Positions 24,175-32,477 of a stretch of DNA of 53,003 nucleotides are shown here, in pieces. The stretch comes from an uncultured Helicobacter sp. (lineage in GTDB: Bacteria > Campylobacterota > Campylobacteria > Campylobacterales > Helicobacteraceae). Below the pieces are notes generated by a model. That model did no database searches and had not been told where the DNA came from. It worked only from the letters and a program-made list of their open reading frames with translations. The stretch's first letter is position 1, and each line of letters begins with the position of its first letter. The translations under genes and the position numbers were made by a program. Location of the stretch: the NCBI GenBank assembly GCA_944325775.1, contig CALVBL010000012.1:1-53003 (forward strand). The letters are read 5' to 3'.

Positions 24175-24534
24175 ATGCAGTTTGAAATGTTGTATTCTAA
24201 AATCCATCGTGCGCGGGTGAGTGATGCTAATCTCGAGTATGTCGGTTCTATCACGATTGAAGAGAGCCTAGCCAAAAGTGCCAAACTCAAAGAAGGCATG
24301 AAAGTCGATGTGCTTAATTGCAACAATGGCGAGCGTTTTAGCACCTATGTGATTTATGGAGACAAGCAGGGTGAGGTGTGTATCAACGGCGCAGCGGCGC
24401 GCAAGGCACAGGTGGGCGATATCGTGATTATCGTCGCGTATGCGCTCTTAGAAGAGAGCGAGTGTGAGGGGTTTGCCCCTACAATCGTGCAAGTAGATGC
24501 CGCGCAGGATAATCGCATCGTGTCTATTTCGTAG
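24175..24534 (+). CDS. panD: Aspartate 1-decarboxylase
   Basis: A 119-residue pyruvoyl enzyme that makes beta-alanine for pantothenate. The self-cleavage site is YVGSIT, between G24 and S25, the same position as in E. coli. The conserved N-terminus MLYSKIHRARVSDANLEY and the INGAAARKAQVGD loop are present. The following ybaB gene starts 18 bases downstream. A panD-ybaB neighbourhood is, as I recall, also present in H. pylori. Confidence 0.95.
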   Translation: MQFEMLYSKIHRARVSDANLEYVGSITIEESLAKSAKLKEGMKVDVLNCNNGERFSTYVIYGDKQGEVCINGAAARKAQVGDIVIIVAYALLEESECEGFAPTIVQVDAAQDNRIVSIS

Positions 24535-24535
24535 C

Positions 24536-24549
24536 AAAAAAAAGGGGGG
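24536..24549 (+). repeat. A8G6 tract in the ybaB leader
   Basis: Eight A followed by six G sit where the ybaB ribosome-binding site should be, ending three bases before the ATG at 24553. A length change would alter Shine-Dalgarno spacing, so slippage could tune expression. The tract is short compared with known switches. Confidence 0.4.
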
Positions 24550-24552
24550 AGT

Positions 24553-24855
24553 ATGTTTGATCCAAAACAATTAGGTGCGATGTTTGGCAATATCCAAGAT
24601 TCACTACAAGAGTTTGCGAACAAAAACAAAGATATGATCTTCACCGCCAAAAGCGGTGGCGGACTGGTAGAGGTCAGCCTCAATGGCGTGGGCGAGGTGG
24701 TAGATATACACATCGATGATAGCCTGCTAGAGGATAAAGATTCACTTCAGATTTTGCTTATGGGTGCGCTCAATGACGCGTATAAAAATGTCGAGCAAAA
24801 CAAGCAAAAAAGCGCGCTTGATATGATCGGCGGCTTTGATATGTTTAAAAGATAA
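24553..24855 (+). CDS. ybaB: YbaB/EbfC nucleoid-associated protein
   Basis: A 100-residue DNA-binding dimer of the YbaB family. It shows MFGNIQDSLQEFANKN (helix), then GGGLVEVSLNGVGEVVDIHI (sheet), then LMGALNDAYKNVEQNKQ (helix). These proteins bind DNA with little sequence preference. In other bacteria ybaB lies next to recR/dnaX; here it is between panD and a PDZ protein. Its stop precedes the next start by only a few bases, suggesting co-translation. Confidence 0.9.
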   Translation: MFDPKQLGAMFGNIQDSLQEFANKNKDMIFTAKSGGGLVEVSLNGVGEVVDIHIDDSLLEDKDSLQILLMGALNDAYKNVEQNKQKSALDMIGGFDMFKR

Positions 24856-24858
24856 GGT

Positions 24859-25884
24859 GTGTTCTTGAAGTGGTGGGTGCTCTGCTGTGTCTTTGTGAGT
24901 GCTCTGCTCGCACAGGAGTATGATTATAAGCATTGCATAGAATACTATACACACGCCAGTGTGCCTGTGGGTGATACGCGCGCAGTGGCTCTCAAACACA
25001 ATGGCAAGGTCGTGTATTTCCTCTATGCGCGCACGCCACCCAAAGCAAAGATTCTAAAAAGCGATCCATTTATGGGATTTTATCTCATAGAATCTAAGCC
25101 CACAAAGCTTGCTTATGACCTCCTTACTCTTGACAAACGCACATTAGAGGATCCAAACCTTGTCGCCATATCAGCTAAATCTCCAGCTAGAGGGCATATC
25201 ACAGGGCGACAGAGTGGCTATCTACACTACGCGCAATTTTCTAACACGCTAGAGCGCAACAGCGTGATTGGCAATATCTGCTATCAGATCTATGGCGTGG
25301 GTGTGGGTGGCAAGGGATTTATCGAGCGTTCTTACATCGAGCGGTTTTTGAATGCTAAAGAAATCGCTTATAGCGACATCGGCGTGCGGCTAGATTCTAA
25401 GCGCGCGGTAGTGCGCTATAGCGATCCGTTTTTCCCGCGAAATCCTTTTTTGCAAGATGATGAGATTCTAAACATCAACGCGACCAAGATCACTTCTGCC
25501 ACACAGGCTCTTTGGCTCATCACCAACCTCCCGCGCACGCGCGAAGTTATGGTGCAGGTGCGCCGCGCTGGGCAGATATTAAATCTCTCACTCAAGCCCG
25601 ATAGGCTCTATGGGGGATTTTTGCTACGCGACACATTTCTGGAGCGCTTTGGGATCGTGCTTGATAATAATATGATGATCGTGAGCAAACACGATGCACC
25701 CAATAGATTCAAAGAACTCAAAGTGGGCGATAAAATCGTGTGGATCAACAAAACCCCCGCCACGCCAAATAATCTCAAAGAACTTCTTACCCGCACGCTT
25801 GAGCCACAAGAGCTCTCAAAGTATGAGGGCAAGATTCAGTTACTCGTGCGCCGTGGCGAATTTGAGTTTTTTATCAAAATTTAG
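24859..25884 (+). CDS. Exported PDZ-domain protein
   Basis: A protein of about 341 residues with a signal peptide (LKWWVLCCVFVSALLAQ). The C-terminal third looks like a PDZ domain: FGIVLDNNMMIVSK, then RFKELKVGDKIVWINKTPATP. No protease catalytic triad is visible, so it is a periplasmic binding or scaffold protein rather than an HtrA. The start may be GTG 24859 or TTG 24865; the latter has better spacing from AAGG. It is followed 8 bases on by ispA. I do not know its partner. Confidence 0.7.
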   Translation: MFLKWWVLCCVFVSALLAQEYDYKHCIEYYTHASVPVGDTRAVALKHNGKVVYFLYARTPPKAKILKSDPFMGFYLIESKPTKLAYDLLTLDKRTLEDPNLVAISAKSPARGHITGRQSGYLHYAQFSNTLERNSVIGNICYQIYGVGVGGKGFIERSYIERFLNAKEIAYSDIGVRLDSKRAVVRYSDPFFPRNPFLQDDEILNINATKITSATQALWLITNLPRTREVMVQVRRAGQILNLSLKPDRLYGGFLLRDTFLERFGIVLDNNMMIVSKHDAPNRFKELKVGDKIVWINKTPATPNNLKELLTRTLEPQELSKYEGKIQLLVRRGEFEFFIKI

Positions 25885-25892
25885 GGAGAGAT

Positions 25893-26759
25893 ATGGACAG
25901 AGCTATTATGCAAGAGTTTGAAGAGTTTGTGAGACAGAGTGCGCCACAGGTGGAGAGCTTCCATCCTAGCTACCAAAAGGCGCTGTGGGAGATGGTGCTC
26001 GCGGGAGGCAAGAGGTTTCGCCCTGCATTATGTTTATGTGTGGTAGATTCTCTAGCACCCCAAATGCGAAAAAACGCCTTCCTTCCCGCACTTGCTTTAG
26101 AATCTATGCACACCTATTCGCTCATACACGATGATTTGCCTTGTATGGATAATTCCCCTCTGCGACGCGGTTATCCTACCCTGCACACGACTTATGATGA
26201 GACGCTTGCTCTGCTTGTGGGTGATGCGCTCAATACCTATGCTTTTGAGCTCTTAAGCACCGCGCGCCTAGATCCACAGATAAAAATCGAGCTTGTGTAT
26301 GAGCTGGCGCGCAATGCTGGATTTAGTGGTATGGTGCTAGGGCAGGCACTAGATTGTATGTATGAAAACACCAAGCTAAGCCTTGAGCAGCTAAAGATTA
26401 TCCACCAAAACAAAACCCTAAAACTCATCGCTACTTCCTTGCGCTTTGGCGCGATCATCGCTAATGCCCCAAAAGAAGTGCGCGCCCACCTTGATAGCTT
26501 TGGTGAGGCACTTGGGCTATTTTTTCAGGTGCGCGATGATTTGCTTGATGTGCTAGGTGATAGCGCGATAGAGGGCAAGACTCTGCATAATGATGAGGGC
26601 AAAAACACCTATGTGAATCTCCTAGGCATCGATGGTGCGCGTGTGCAGTGTGAGGAGCTTATAGATTCTATGCGTGGCTCTCTTGCCTTGCTCCCACTCA
26701 CACTCGCAAAGGATTTGCTCGCACTCATAGAACCTTATTTCACGATTAAAGGAGCGTGA
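25893..26759 (+). CDS. ispA: Farnesyl/geranylgeranyl diphosphate synthase
   Basis: A 288-residue trans-isoprenyl diphosphate synthase making C15 or C20 chains from IPP. The first aspartate-rich motif is DDLPCMDNSPLRRG (80-93) and the second FQVRDDLLDVLGD. The upstream GGKRFRP binds IPP. The chain-length region before the first motif (LALESMHTYSLIH) is of the short-chain type. ATG 25893 follows a GGGAGAG site. The stop overlaps the surE start by one base (TGATG), indicating coupling. Confidence 0.93.
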   Translation: MDRAIMQEFEEFVRQSAPQVESFHPSYQKALWEMVLAGGKRFRPALCLCVVDSLAPQMRKNAFLPALALESMHTYSLIHDDLPCMDNSPLRRGYPTLHTTYDETLALLVGDALNTYAFELLSTARLDPQIKIELVYELARNAGFSGMVLGQALDCMYENTKLSLEQLKIIHQNKTLKLIATSLRFGAIIANAPKEVRAHLDSFGEALGLFFQVRDDLLDVLGDSAIEGKTLHNDEGKNTYVNLLGIDGARVQCEELIDSMRGSLALLPLTLAKDLLALIEPYFTIKGA

Positions 26760-27565
26760 TGAAAAACATACTTTTGACAAACGATGATGGCTTTGAATCT
26801 AAGGGGCTTCTAGCGCTTAAAGACGCGCTTAAAGATCTTGCAAGGATTGTGGTGGTCGCCCCTGCTAGTGAAAAGTCTGCCTGTGGGCATGGGCTTAGTA
26901 TCACGCGCCCATTGCATTTTGTGCAGGTCGATGATGATTTTTACAAGCTTGATGATGGCACGCCAAGTGATTGTGTGTATTTAGCACTCAATGCTATTTA
27001 TGGTGAAAACACGCGCCCGGATTTGGTGATTTCGGGGATTAATATCGGCTCAAATATGGGAGAGGATATTACTTATTCTGGCACGGCTGCAGGGGCTATG
27101 GAGGGCTGTCTGCACGGGATAGATTCTATAGCGATCTCTCAAGCTATGCGTGATAAAAATCTCGCGCAGGATTTTGATTTTGCGCTGGCGTGTGAGAGTA
27201 TCAGATCACTTGTAGAACGTATTTTTGCTAAAGGCTTTCCGCTAGGTAAGCGCAAATTTTTGAATGTCAATATCCCGCAGGTTGCACCCAAACAATGCAA
27301 GGGCACGCTGGTAACACAAATGGGCTATAGAATCTATGGCAATGAAGCACATTTACATAGAAATCCACGCGGGCAGGAATACCACTGGCTAGGTTTGCAG
27401 CCGCTGATGTGGGAGGCACGCACGGATATGCCTGAAGTTAATGGCGAGGTGTTTAGGGGGGAGAGCGATTTTGACGCGATTAGGGGGCAATATGTCTCCA
27501 TCACGCCAATCAAGCTTGATCTCACGAGCTATGAAGATGTGCGCGGTGTGCAAAAGTGGCTGTGA
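26759..27565 (+). CDS. surE: 5'/3'-nucleotidase SurE
   Basis: A 268-residue survival protein that dephosphorylates nucleoside monophosphates and polyphosphate. The metal-binding N-terminus is ILLTNDDGFESKG (D9-D10), followed by VVVAPASEKSACGHGLS, DGTPSDCVY and ISGINIGSNMGEDITYSGTA, all diagnostic. The ATG at 26759 is preceded by GGAG; a GTG one codon earlier is less likely. It is translationally coupled to ispA. Confidence 0.95.
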   Translation: MKNILLTNDDGFESKGLLALKDALKDLARIVVVAPASEKSACGHGLSITRPLHFVQVDDDFYKLDDGTPSDCVYLALNAIYGENTRPDLVISGINIGSNMGEDITYSGTAAGAMEGCLHGIDSIAISQAMRDKNLAQDFDFALACESIRSLVERIFAKGFPLGKRKFLNVNIPQVAPKQCKGTLVTQMGYRIYGNEAHLHRNPRGQEYHWLGLQPLMWEARTDMPEVNGEVFRGESDFDAIRGQYVSITPIKLDLTSYEDVRGVQKWL

Positions 27566-27575
27566 GTGTTTGGCT

Positions 27576-28280
27576 ATGAGCGAGATTGTGAGCGCAAATG
27601 AAATGATGAGTGAGGATAGATTCACACGCTCTAGGATACTCTTTGGCGAAGGTTTTGAAGCATTGCAACGCACGCGTGTGATACTCTTTGGCGTGGGTGG
27701 CGTGGGGAGCTTTGTGCTGGATTGTCTGTATAGAAGTGGCGTGGGAGAAATCACGATCGTAGATTCTGATAGTTTTGATGTGACTAACCAAAACCGACAG
27801 ATCGGCTCTGAATCTGTAGGTGAGCCCAAAGTGGAGGTGCTTGCGCGTAAATATCCCGGTGTGATCGCGATAAAAGCGCGTGTGAATGAGGAGTTTTTGC
27901 GCACACATGATATTTTGAGCTATGATTATATCATCGATGCCATAGATGATATACCTGCCAAAGTCTCCATAGCGCGTATCGCATCACAAAAGCCCTATGG
28001 GCGCTACATCGTCTCTACCGGCAGTGCCAAAAAGCTCGATCCCACGCGCATAGAGGTGGCGAATGTGTGGAAAAGCCACGGCGATAAATTCGCGCGTAAA
28101 TTTCGTGAGAATCTCAAAAAAATCGCACGCAAGGCAAAGATCAAGGTCGTTTTTAGTCCAGAGGAGCCCAAATGCAAGGCTCTTGGGAGCTTTAGCGCGG
28201 TTACGGGTAGCTTTGGTTTGGTAATTGCTTCTGAAGTGGTGCGTGATATTTTGCAAGGAGGAAAGTATGCACATAAGTGA
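27576..28280 (+). CDS. tcdA: ThiF/MoeB-family protein, TcdA-like (t6A dehydratase)
   Basis: A 234-residue E1-like enzyme. The ATP site is VILFGVGGVGSFVLD (35-49) and the adenylate-facing motif DSDSFDVTNQNRQI. TcdA (CsdL) converts threonylcarbamoyladenosine in tRNA to its cyclic form, and SFVLDCLYRSGVGEITIVD with the later DAIDDIPAK is in keeping. I chose the ATG at 27576 because a longer frame starting inside surE has no ribosome site. The ATGs at 27603 and 27606 are alternatives. It overlaps the acidic microprotein gene by 14 bases. Confidence 0.82.
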   Translation: MSEIVSANEMMSEDRFTRSRILFGEGFEALQRTRVILFGVGGVGSFVLDCLYRSGVGEITIVDSDSFDVTNQNRQIGSESVGEPKVEVLARKYPGVIAIKARVNEEFLRTHDILSYDYIIDAIDDIPAKVSIARIASQKPYGRYIVSTGSAKKLDPTRIEVANVWKSHGDKFARKFRENLKKIARKAKIKVVFSPEEPKCKALGSFSAVTGSFGLVIASEVVRDILQGGKYAHK

Positions 28281-28440
28281 AAGTATGTATGAAAATGAGG
28301 ATCTCTATGAGGACTATGAGGAAGAAGAGACGCCGCAATATGAAGATGATTTCGAGTATGGCGAGGAAGAATGGCACACACCAAGTGGCTATGATGACGA
28401 TGACTATGAGAATCCAGACTATGAGTATGAGGAGGAGTGA
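28267..28440 (+). CDS. Very acidic, tyrosine-rich microprotein
   Basis: A 57-residue protein beginning at ATG 28267 after the strong ribosome site AAGGAGG. Its composition is extreme: 18 Glu, 9 Asp, 9 Tyr, one Trp and no Lys or Arg. There is no signal peptide or cysteine. It overlaps the end of tcdA by 14 bases and its TGA overlaps the aguB ATG, so it is embedded in a tightly coupled operon. This, with the good ribosome site, argues that it is translated. It is likely disordered; it could mimic nucleic acid or buffer cations or polyamines, but no function is known to me. Confidence 0.7.
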   Translation: MHISESMYENEDLYEDYEEEETPQYEDDFEYGEEEWHTPSGYDDDDYENPDYEYEEE

Positions 28441-29315
28441 TGCCTAAGGTCGCGCTGATCCAGCAAGCCTATGCGGGTAGTAGAGAGGCGAGTATGGCGC
28501 GCACCAGAGATGAGGTATTGCGCGTTGCAGAGGCTGGAGCGCAGCTAGTGTGTCTGCAGGAACTTCATACGCGTGAATATTTTTGTCAAAGTGAGGATCC
28601 TAAGTTTTTTGACTATGCCAATGATTTTGAATCTGATGTGGCGTATTTCGCTGATGTAGCCAAGCAAGCGCGCGTGGTGCTTGTAAGCTCACTCTTTGAG
28701 AAGCGCACAGCAGGGCTGTATCACAATACTGCTGTAGTGTTTGAATCTAATGGGCAAATTGCGGGAAAATACCGCAAAATGCACATTCCTGACGATCCGC
28801 AGTTTTATGAGAAATTTTATTTTACGCCCGGTGATTTGGGGTTTGAGCCTATCGATACAAGTGTGGGGCGATTGGGTGTGCTGGTGTGCTGGGATCAGTG
28901 GTATCCCGAAGCTGCGCGCATAATGGCACTCAAGGGTGCGGAGATGCTCATCTATCCCACGGCGATTGGGTGGTTTGATGAGGATAGTGAGGAGGAGAAA
29001 CGCAGACAATTAGAGGCGTGGATAGCGGTGCAGAGGGGGCATAGTGTAGCTAACGGACTGCCAGTGATGGCGATAAATCGCGTGGGGTTTGAGCCAGATA
29101 GTGCTGATAGCTCGCGGGGCATACGATTTTGGGGACATAGCTTTGCTTTTGGTGCGCAAGGGGAGCTTTTGGCACAGGCGGATTCGCTACAAGAAGGCGC
29201 GATTTTAGTGGATATAGATTTACACAGGAGTGAGGAAGTGCGGCGTATGTGGCCATTCCTGCGTGATAGGCGTATAGAATCTTTTAAGCCCTTGCTCAAG
29301 AGATTCTGTGATTGA
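28440..29315 (+). CDS. aguB: N-carbamoylputrescine amidase
   Basis: A 291-residue nitrilase-fold amidase that turns N-carbamoylputrescine into putrescine, CO2 and ammonia. The Glu-Lys-Cys triad is visible: E41 in CLQELHTREYF, K113 in KYRKMHIP and C150 in LVCWDQWYPEAAR. The agmatine-pathway N-terminus KVALIQQAY is typical. The ATG at 28440 overlaps the upstream TGA. The product feeds spermidine synthesis that finishes with nspC (1686-2888). A partner agmatine deiminase is not in the window. Confidence 0.92.
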   Translation: MPKVALIQQAYAGSREASMARTRDEVLRVAEAGAQLVCLQELHTREYFCQSEDPKFFDYANDFESDVAYFADVAKQARVVLVSSLFEKRTAGLYHNTAVVFESNGQIAGKYRKMHIPDDPQFYEKFYFTPGDLGFEPIDTSVGRLGVLVCWDQWYPEAARIMALKGAEMLIYPTAIGWFDEDSEEEKRRQLEAWIAVQRGHSVANGLPVMAINRVGFEPDSADSSRGIRFWGHSFAFGAQGELLAQADSLQEGAILVDIDLHRSEEVRRMWPFLRDRRIESFKPLLKRFCD

Positions 29316-29375
29316 TTATTTGATGTTAGGAACGAATCTAGTCTGTAATTAGATTTTGGCTTGTGACGTGTGATC

Positions 29376-30728
29376 TCACATCCACTCTAGGATTTTTTGC
29401 ACTTCGTTGGCTTCAAAGCACTTGAGGTTTGTGTGAGATTCTGGCTTTTTGGGCAATATGGCTTTTTGGAATCCATAGCTTTCAAGTTCTTTGAGGCGCG
29501 CATCGATATTATGCACCTCCCTAATATCGCCTATGAGGCTCACCTCGCCCAAAAACGCGGTTTTGTTATTAAGCGGGCGGTTTCTAAAGCTCGAGATGAT
29601 CGCCGCGATGACTGCTAGATCCGCACTTGTCTCATTTATCTTGATCCCGCCTGTCACATTGATAAACACATCGTAGCGATTGAGTGGGATCTCTAGCTTG
29701 CGCTCTAGTAGGGCTAGGAGCATAGTGAGGCGGTTGTTATCAAAGCCCGTGCTTGAGCGTTTGGGATTACCAAAGCTACTTTCACTTACCAACGCCTGAA
29801 TCTCAATCACCAATGCCCTTGAACCCTCTAAAAGCACGCTGATAGCGCTCCCCGCTTGTGAGGGCTTTTGGGAAAAAAAGAGTTTGGAGGCGTTTTTGGC
29901 ACTCACAAGCCCCTCTTCTTTGAGCTCAAAAATCCCTATTTCACTTGTGCTGCCAAAGCGGTTTTTAAATCCTCGCAAGATTCTCAAATCCCTACTTGGA
30001 TCGCCTTCAAAATACAGCACGCAATCCACCATATGCTCTAGCACCCTAGGACCAGCTATCGAGCCTTCTTTGGTGATATGCCCGATGATGAAAATCGCGA
30101 TATTATGCTCTTTGGCAAGGCGCATAAGGGCAAAGGTGATCTCGCGCACTTGTGACACCGAGCCGGGTGCAGAAGCGATATCAGGAGAATATAGTGTTTG
30201 GATAGAATCTATCACACACATCGTATATTCCCCTTGAAGTAGGGCAGCACGGATTTGGTGCATATCGATTTCGTTGAGCAAATAGAGATTCTCATTGACA
30301 CAATCTAGTCGTTGCGCGCGTTGTTTGATTTGGCTGGGGCTCTCCTCGCCACTGACATAGAGCACCTTGTTTTGTGTGTGCTGGCTGATAGAACCACTGA
30401 TTTTAAGCAGTAGAGTGGATTTGCCCACACCCGGACTACCGCCTATGAGGTACAGCCCACCACTGACGATCCCCCCGCCTAGCACGATGTCAAGCTCTTG
30501 CTCATAGGAGGTAAATTTTTGCAGAGATTCAAAGGCGACTTGCGTGATGGGCGTGGCTTTGGAGGTCGCTTGTGGGCTTGTGTTTTGGATACTTTTTAGG
30601 GTTTGTATCTGTGTGGTACTAAGCTCGATGAATGATTCCCACGCACCGCAGTTGGTGCATTTGCCAAGCCATTTAGTGCTCTGAAATCCGCAGTGCTGGC
30701 ATTCAAAAAGTGTGTGTTTCTTAGCCAT
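29376..30728 (-). CDS. radA: DNA repair protein RadA
   Basis: A 450-residue branch-migration helicase-like protein of recombination. It has an N-terminal zinc finger (C10, C13, C24, C27), then the RecA-like Walker A GGSPGVGKSTLLLK, Walker B-type CVIDSIQTLYSP and the RadA-specific LRGFKNRFGSTSE. A C-terminal Lon-like domain follows (FINVTGGIKINETSADLAV). Length is standard. It runs directly after ftsY with a 6-base gap, and converges with aguB from the other side. Confidence 0.95.
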   Translation of the reverse strand: MAKKHTLFECQHCGFQSTKWLGKCTNCGAWESFIELSTTQIQTLKSIQNTSPQATSKATPITQVAFESLQKFTSYEQELDIVLGGGIVSGGLYLIGGSPGVGKSTLLLKISGSISQHTQNKVLYVSGEESPSQIKQRAQRLDCVNENLYLLNEIDMHQIRAALLQGEYTMCVIDSIQTLYSPDIASAPGSVSQVREITFALMRLAKEHNIAIFIIGHITKEGSIAGPRVLEHMVDCVLYFEGDPSRDLRILRGFKNRFGSTSEIGIFELKEEGLVSAKNASKLFFSQKPSQAGSAISVLLEGSRALVIEIQALVSESSFGNPKRSSTGFDNNRLTMLLALLERKLEIPLNRYDVFINVTGGIKINETSADLAVIAAIISSFRNRPLNNKTAFLGEVSLIGDIREVHNIDARLKELESYGFQKAILPKKPESHTNLKCFEANEVQKILEWM

Positions 30729-30734
30729 TGCACC

Positions 30735-31619
30735 CTACACAAAGATAGAATCTAAGAGTGTTTTGACATACTCACGCGGGTCGAATGGGAGCAAATCCTC
30801 TGCCCCCTCGCCCACGCCCACATACAGCACGGGGAGTTTGAGCTCGCTGATAATGCTCACAATCGCCCCGCCCTTGCTTGTGCCATCGAGTTTGGTTACG
30901 ATGATGCCATCAATCTCGGTATGCTCGGAAAAATACTTGGCTTGGTTGATACTTGAGCTGCCTTGCGTGCCATCAAGCACGAGGAGTTTTTGGAGTCGCG
31001 CGTGTTGGTTGTGTTGAGTGAGTGCTTTTTCGCTCACGCGGATAATCTTTAAAAGCTCATTGGTAAGGTTGGTCTGTGTGTGTAGTCTCCCTGCGGTATC
31101 TAGGAGCAATACATCATAGCCCTTGGCACAGGCTGAAGAGATCGCATCAAAGGCTAGCGCGCTTGGATCGTGCCCGTGCTTGGTGGCTATCACGGGGATT
31201 TGGAGCCTCTCTCCCCAGCTCTTTAGCTGCTCTATGGCTGCTGCGCGGAATGTATCACCTGCACCCAAAAGCACCTTTTTGCCCTCTTGCTTATATTTGT
31301 TTGCAAGTTTGGCGATGGTAGTGGTTTTGCCTGCACCATTGATACCGATGATGAGCAGGATTTCTAGATTTTGCGGTGCTGGGGTGGGATCTAGCGTATT
31401 TGCAGATTCAAGGCGTGAGAGGAGGGCGCGCTCTAGCTGCTCTCTCGTGCTGTATGTGGGGAGTGAATCTAGTAGGGATTCTACGATGTCATACGCCACA
31501 TCAGATTCTATCAAAAGTTCCTCTAGCTCGTCTTTGTGGATTTTTTCTTTTTTAGAGCCCAGCAGGGAAGTGATGTTGCTGGTGGTTTTTTTCATCGTTT
31601 TGGCAAGGAGTGAAAACAT
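30735..31619 (-). CDS. ftsY: Signal recognition particle receptor FtsY
   Basis: A 294-residue SRP-type GTPase that docks ribosome-SRP complexes at the membrane. G1 is GINGAGKTTTIAKLA, the G3 region LLLDTAGRL, and G4 TKLDGTSKGG, followed by the closing YVGVGEGAEDLLPF. The long acidic A domain of E. coli FtsY is missing, leaving only an N domain, as is usual for this phylum. It lies between the thioredoxin-fold lipoprotein gene and radA on one strand. Confidence 0.95.
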   Translation of the reverse strand: MFSLLAKTMKKTTSNITSLLGSKKEKIHKDELEELLIESDVAYDIVESLLDSLPTYSTREQLERALLSRLESANTLDPTPAPQNLEILLIIGINGAGKTTTIAKLANKYKQEGKKVLLGAGDTFRAAAIEQLKSWGERLQIPVIATKHGHDPSALAFDAISSACAKGYDVLLLDTAGRLHTQTNLTNELLKIIRVSEKALTQHNQHARLQKLLVLDGTQGSSSINQAKYFSEHTEIDGIIVTKLDGTSKGGAIVSIISELKLPVLYVGVGEGAEDLLPFDPREYVKTLLDSIFV

Positions 31620-31652
31620 ATAATGCTCCTAAAGTGTGAGATTCTACATAAA

Positions 31653-32414
31653 TTATGGATTTTTAGCTGATGAATCTTGTATTTGTGTGTCCTCTGGATT
31701 GTCTTGGGTGGATTCTAGAGATTGTGAATCTTGGGTAGATTCTGTAGTGCCTGAATCTGTATTGGTCTGTGGTGCTCCGAGTGTATCGTGAATGAGGAAG
31801 AGTATATCACGTTCTAGCATTTCGGGTGGCACAAGCCCGACATAATCAATCACTTTGTTGCCATCTTGATCAAATAGCGCGAGGTAGCCCTGTGAGATGT
31901 CCTTGCCGAGGAATTCAAGGAGATTTTGAGAATCGCTTGGCGAGTAGATTGGGTAGGTTTTGTGATGGCTTTTGAGTATTTCATCTACATTCGCACTCTC
32001 TGTCTGTGGCTGTGCTGTGAGGATAAGGAGGTTGATTTGGGAGGCATATTTTTCTTTGAGTTGGATAATGTAGGGGGTTTGTGTGAGGCAGTTTTTGCAC
32101 TCATCTTGGACAAAGAGCACGATCGTGGGCTTTGGCTGCTCAAAGATACTTTTGCCCACATCGTTTGTGTGCTCATTCTGTGTGGGGTAAAATGCTAGAC
32201 GCTCGCTTGGCTGGTCTAGTACCTCTATGATGAAGTTTTGGACAGGGGGCTGGGTGGATTGGGTGAGAGTAGAATCTTGGGTGCTTGTAGAAATCAGCTT
32301 GTAGGCAAATATATCGTGCTTTGGTTGAATCTGGGATTCTTGCTTGTCTTTGCAGCCCATCATCAAGCCCAATATCACACACGCACACGCCACAAACTTC
32401 GCAAATCTCTTCAT
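31653..32414 (-). CDS. Thioredoxin-fold lipoprotein
   Basis: A 253-residue lipoprotein. From ATG 32414 the signal peptide ends in the lipobox LMMGC, with C21 for lipidation. A Gln/Ser/Thr-rich linker precedes a thioredoxin-like core: TIVLFVQDECKNCLTQTPYI with redox pair C106/C109, then VDEILKSHHKTYPIY. The C-terminus is a low-complexity Ser/Thr/Asp/Gln tail of about 40 residues. A TlpA- or DsbE-type reductant role in the periplasm is likely. A longer frame from 32438 would spoil the signal peptide. Confidence 0.78.
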   Translation of the reverse strand: MKRFAKFVACACVILGLMMGCKDKQESQIQPKHDIFAYKLISTSTQDSTLTQSTQPPVQNFIIEVLDQPSERLAFYPTQNEHTNDVGKSIFEQPKPTIVLFVQDECKNCLTQTPYIIQLKEKYASQINLLILTAQPQTESANVDEILKSHHKTYPIYSPSDSQNLLEFLGKDISQGYLALFDQDGNKVIDYVGLVPPEMLERDILFLIHDTLGAPQTNTDSGTTESTQDSQSLESTQDNPEDTQIQDSSAKNP

Positions 32415-32433
32415 AACGCTACCTCCGAAATGA

Positions 32434-32449
32434 TACAATATGATACAAT
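32434..32449 (+). promoter_or_regulatory. Tandem -10-like elements before the folate cyclo-ligase gene
   Basis: TGATACAATA and TGATACAATG are direct 10-base repeats, each holding TACAAT (32434-32439 and 32444-32449). They lie in the divergent gap between the lipoprotein gene and the plus-strand cyclo-ligase gene. The second is about 29 bases before the TTG start, so it is the likelier promoter. Confidence 0.4.
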
Positions 32450-32477
32450 GCCGTGATTATACACAAAAGGAGTGGAT

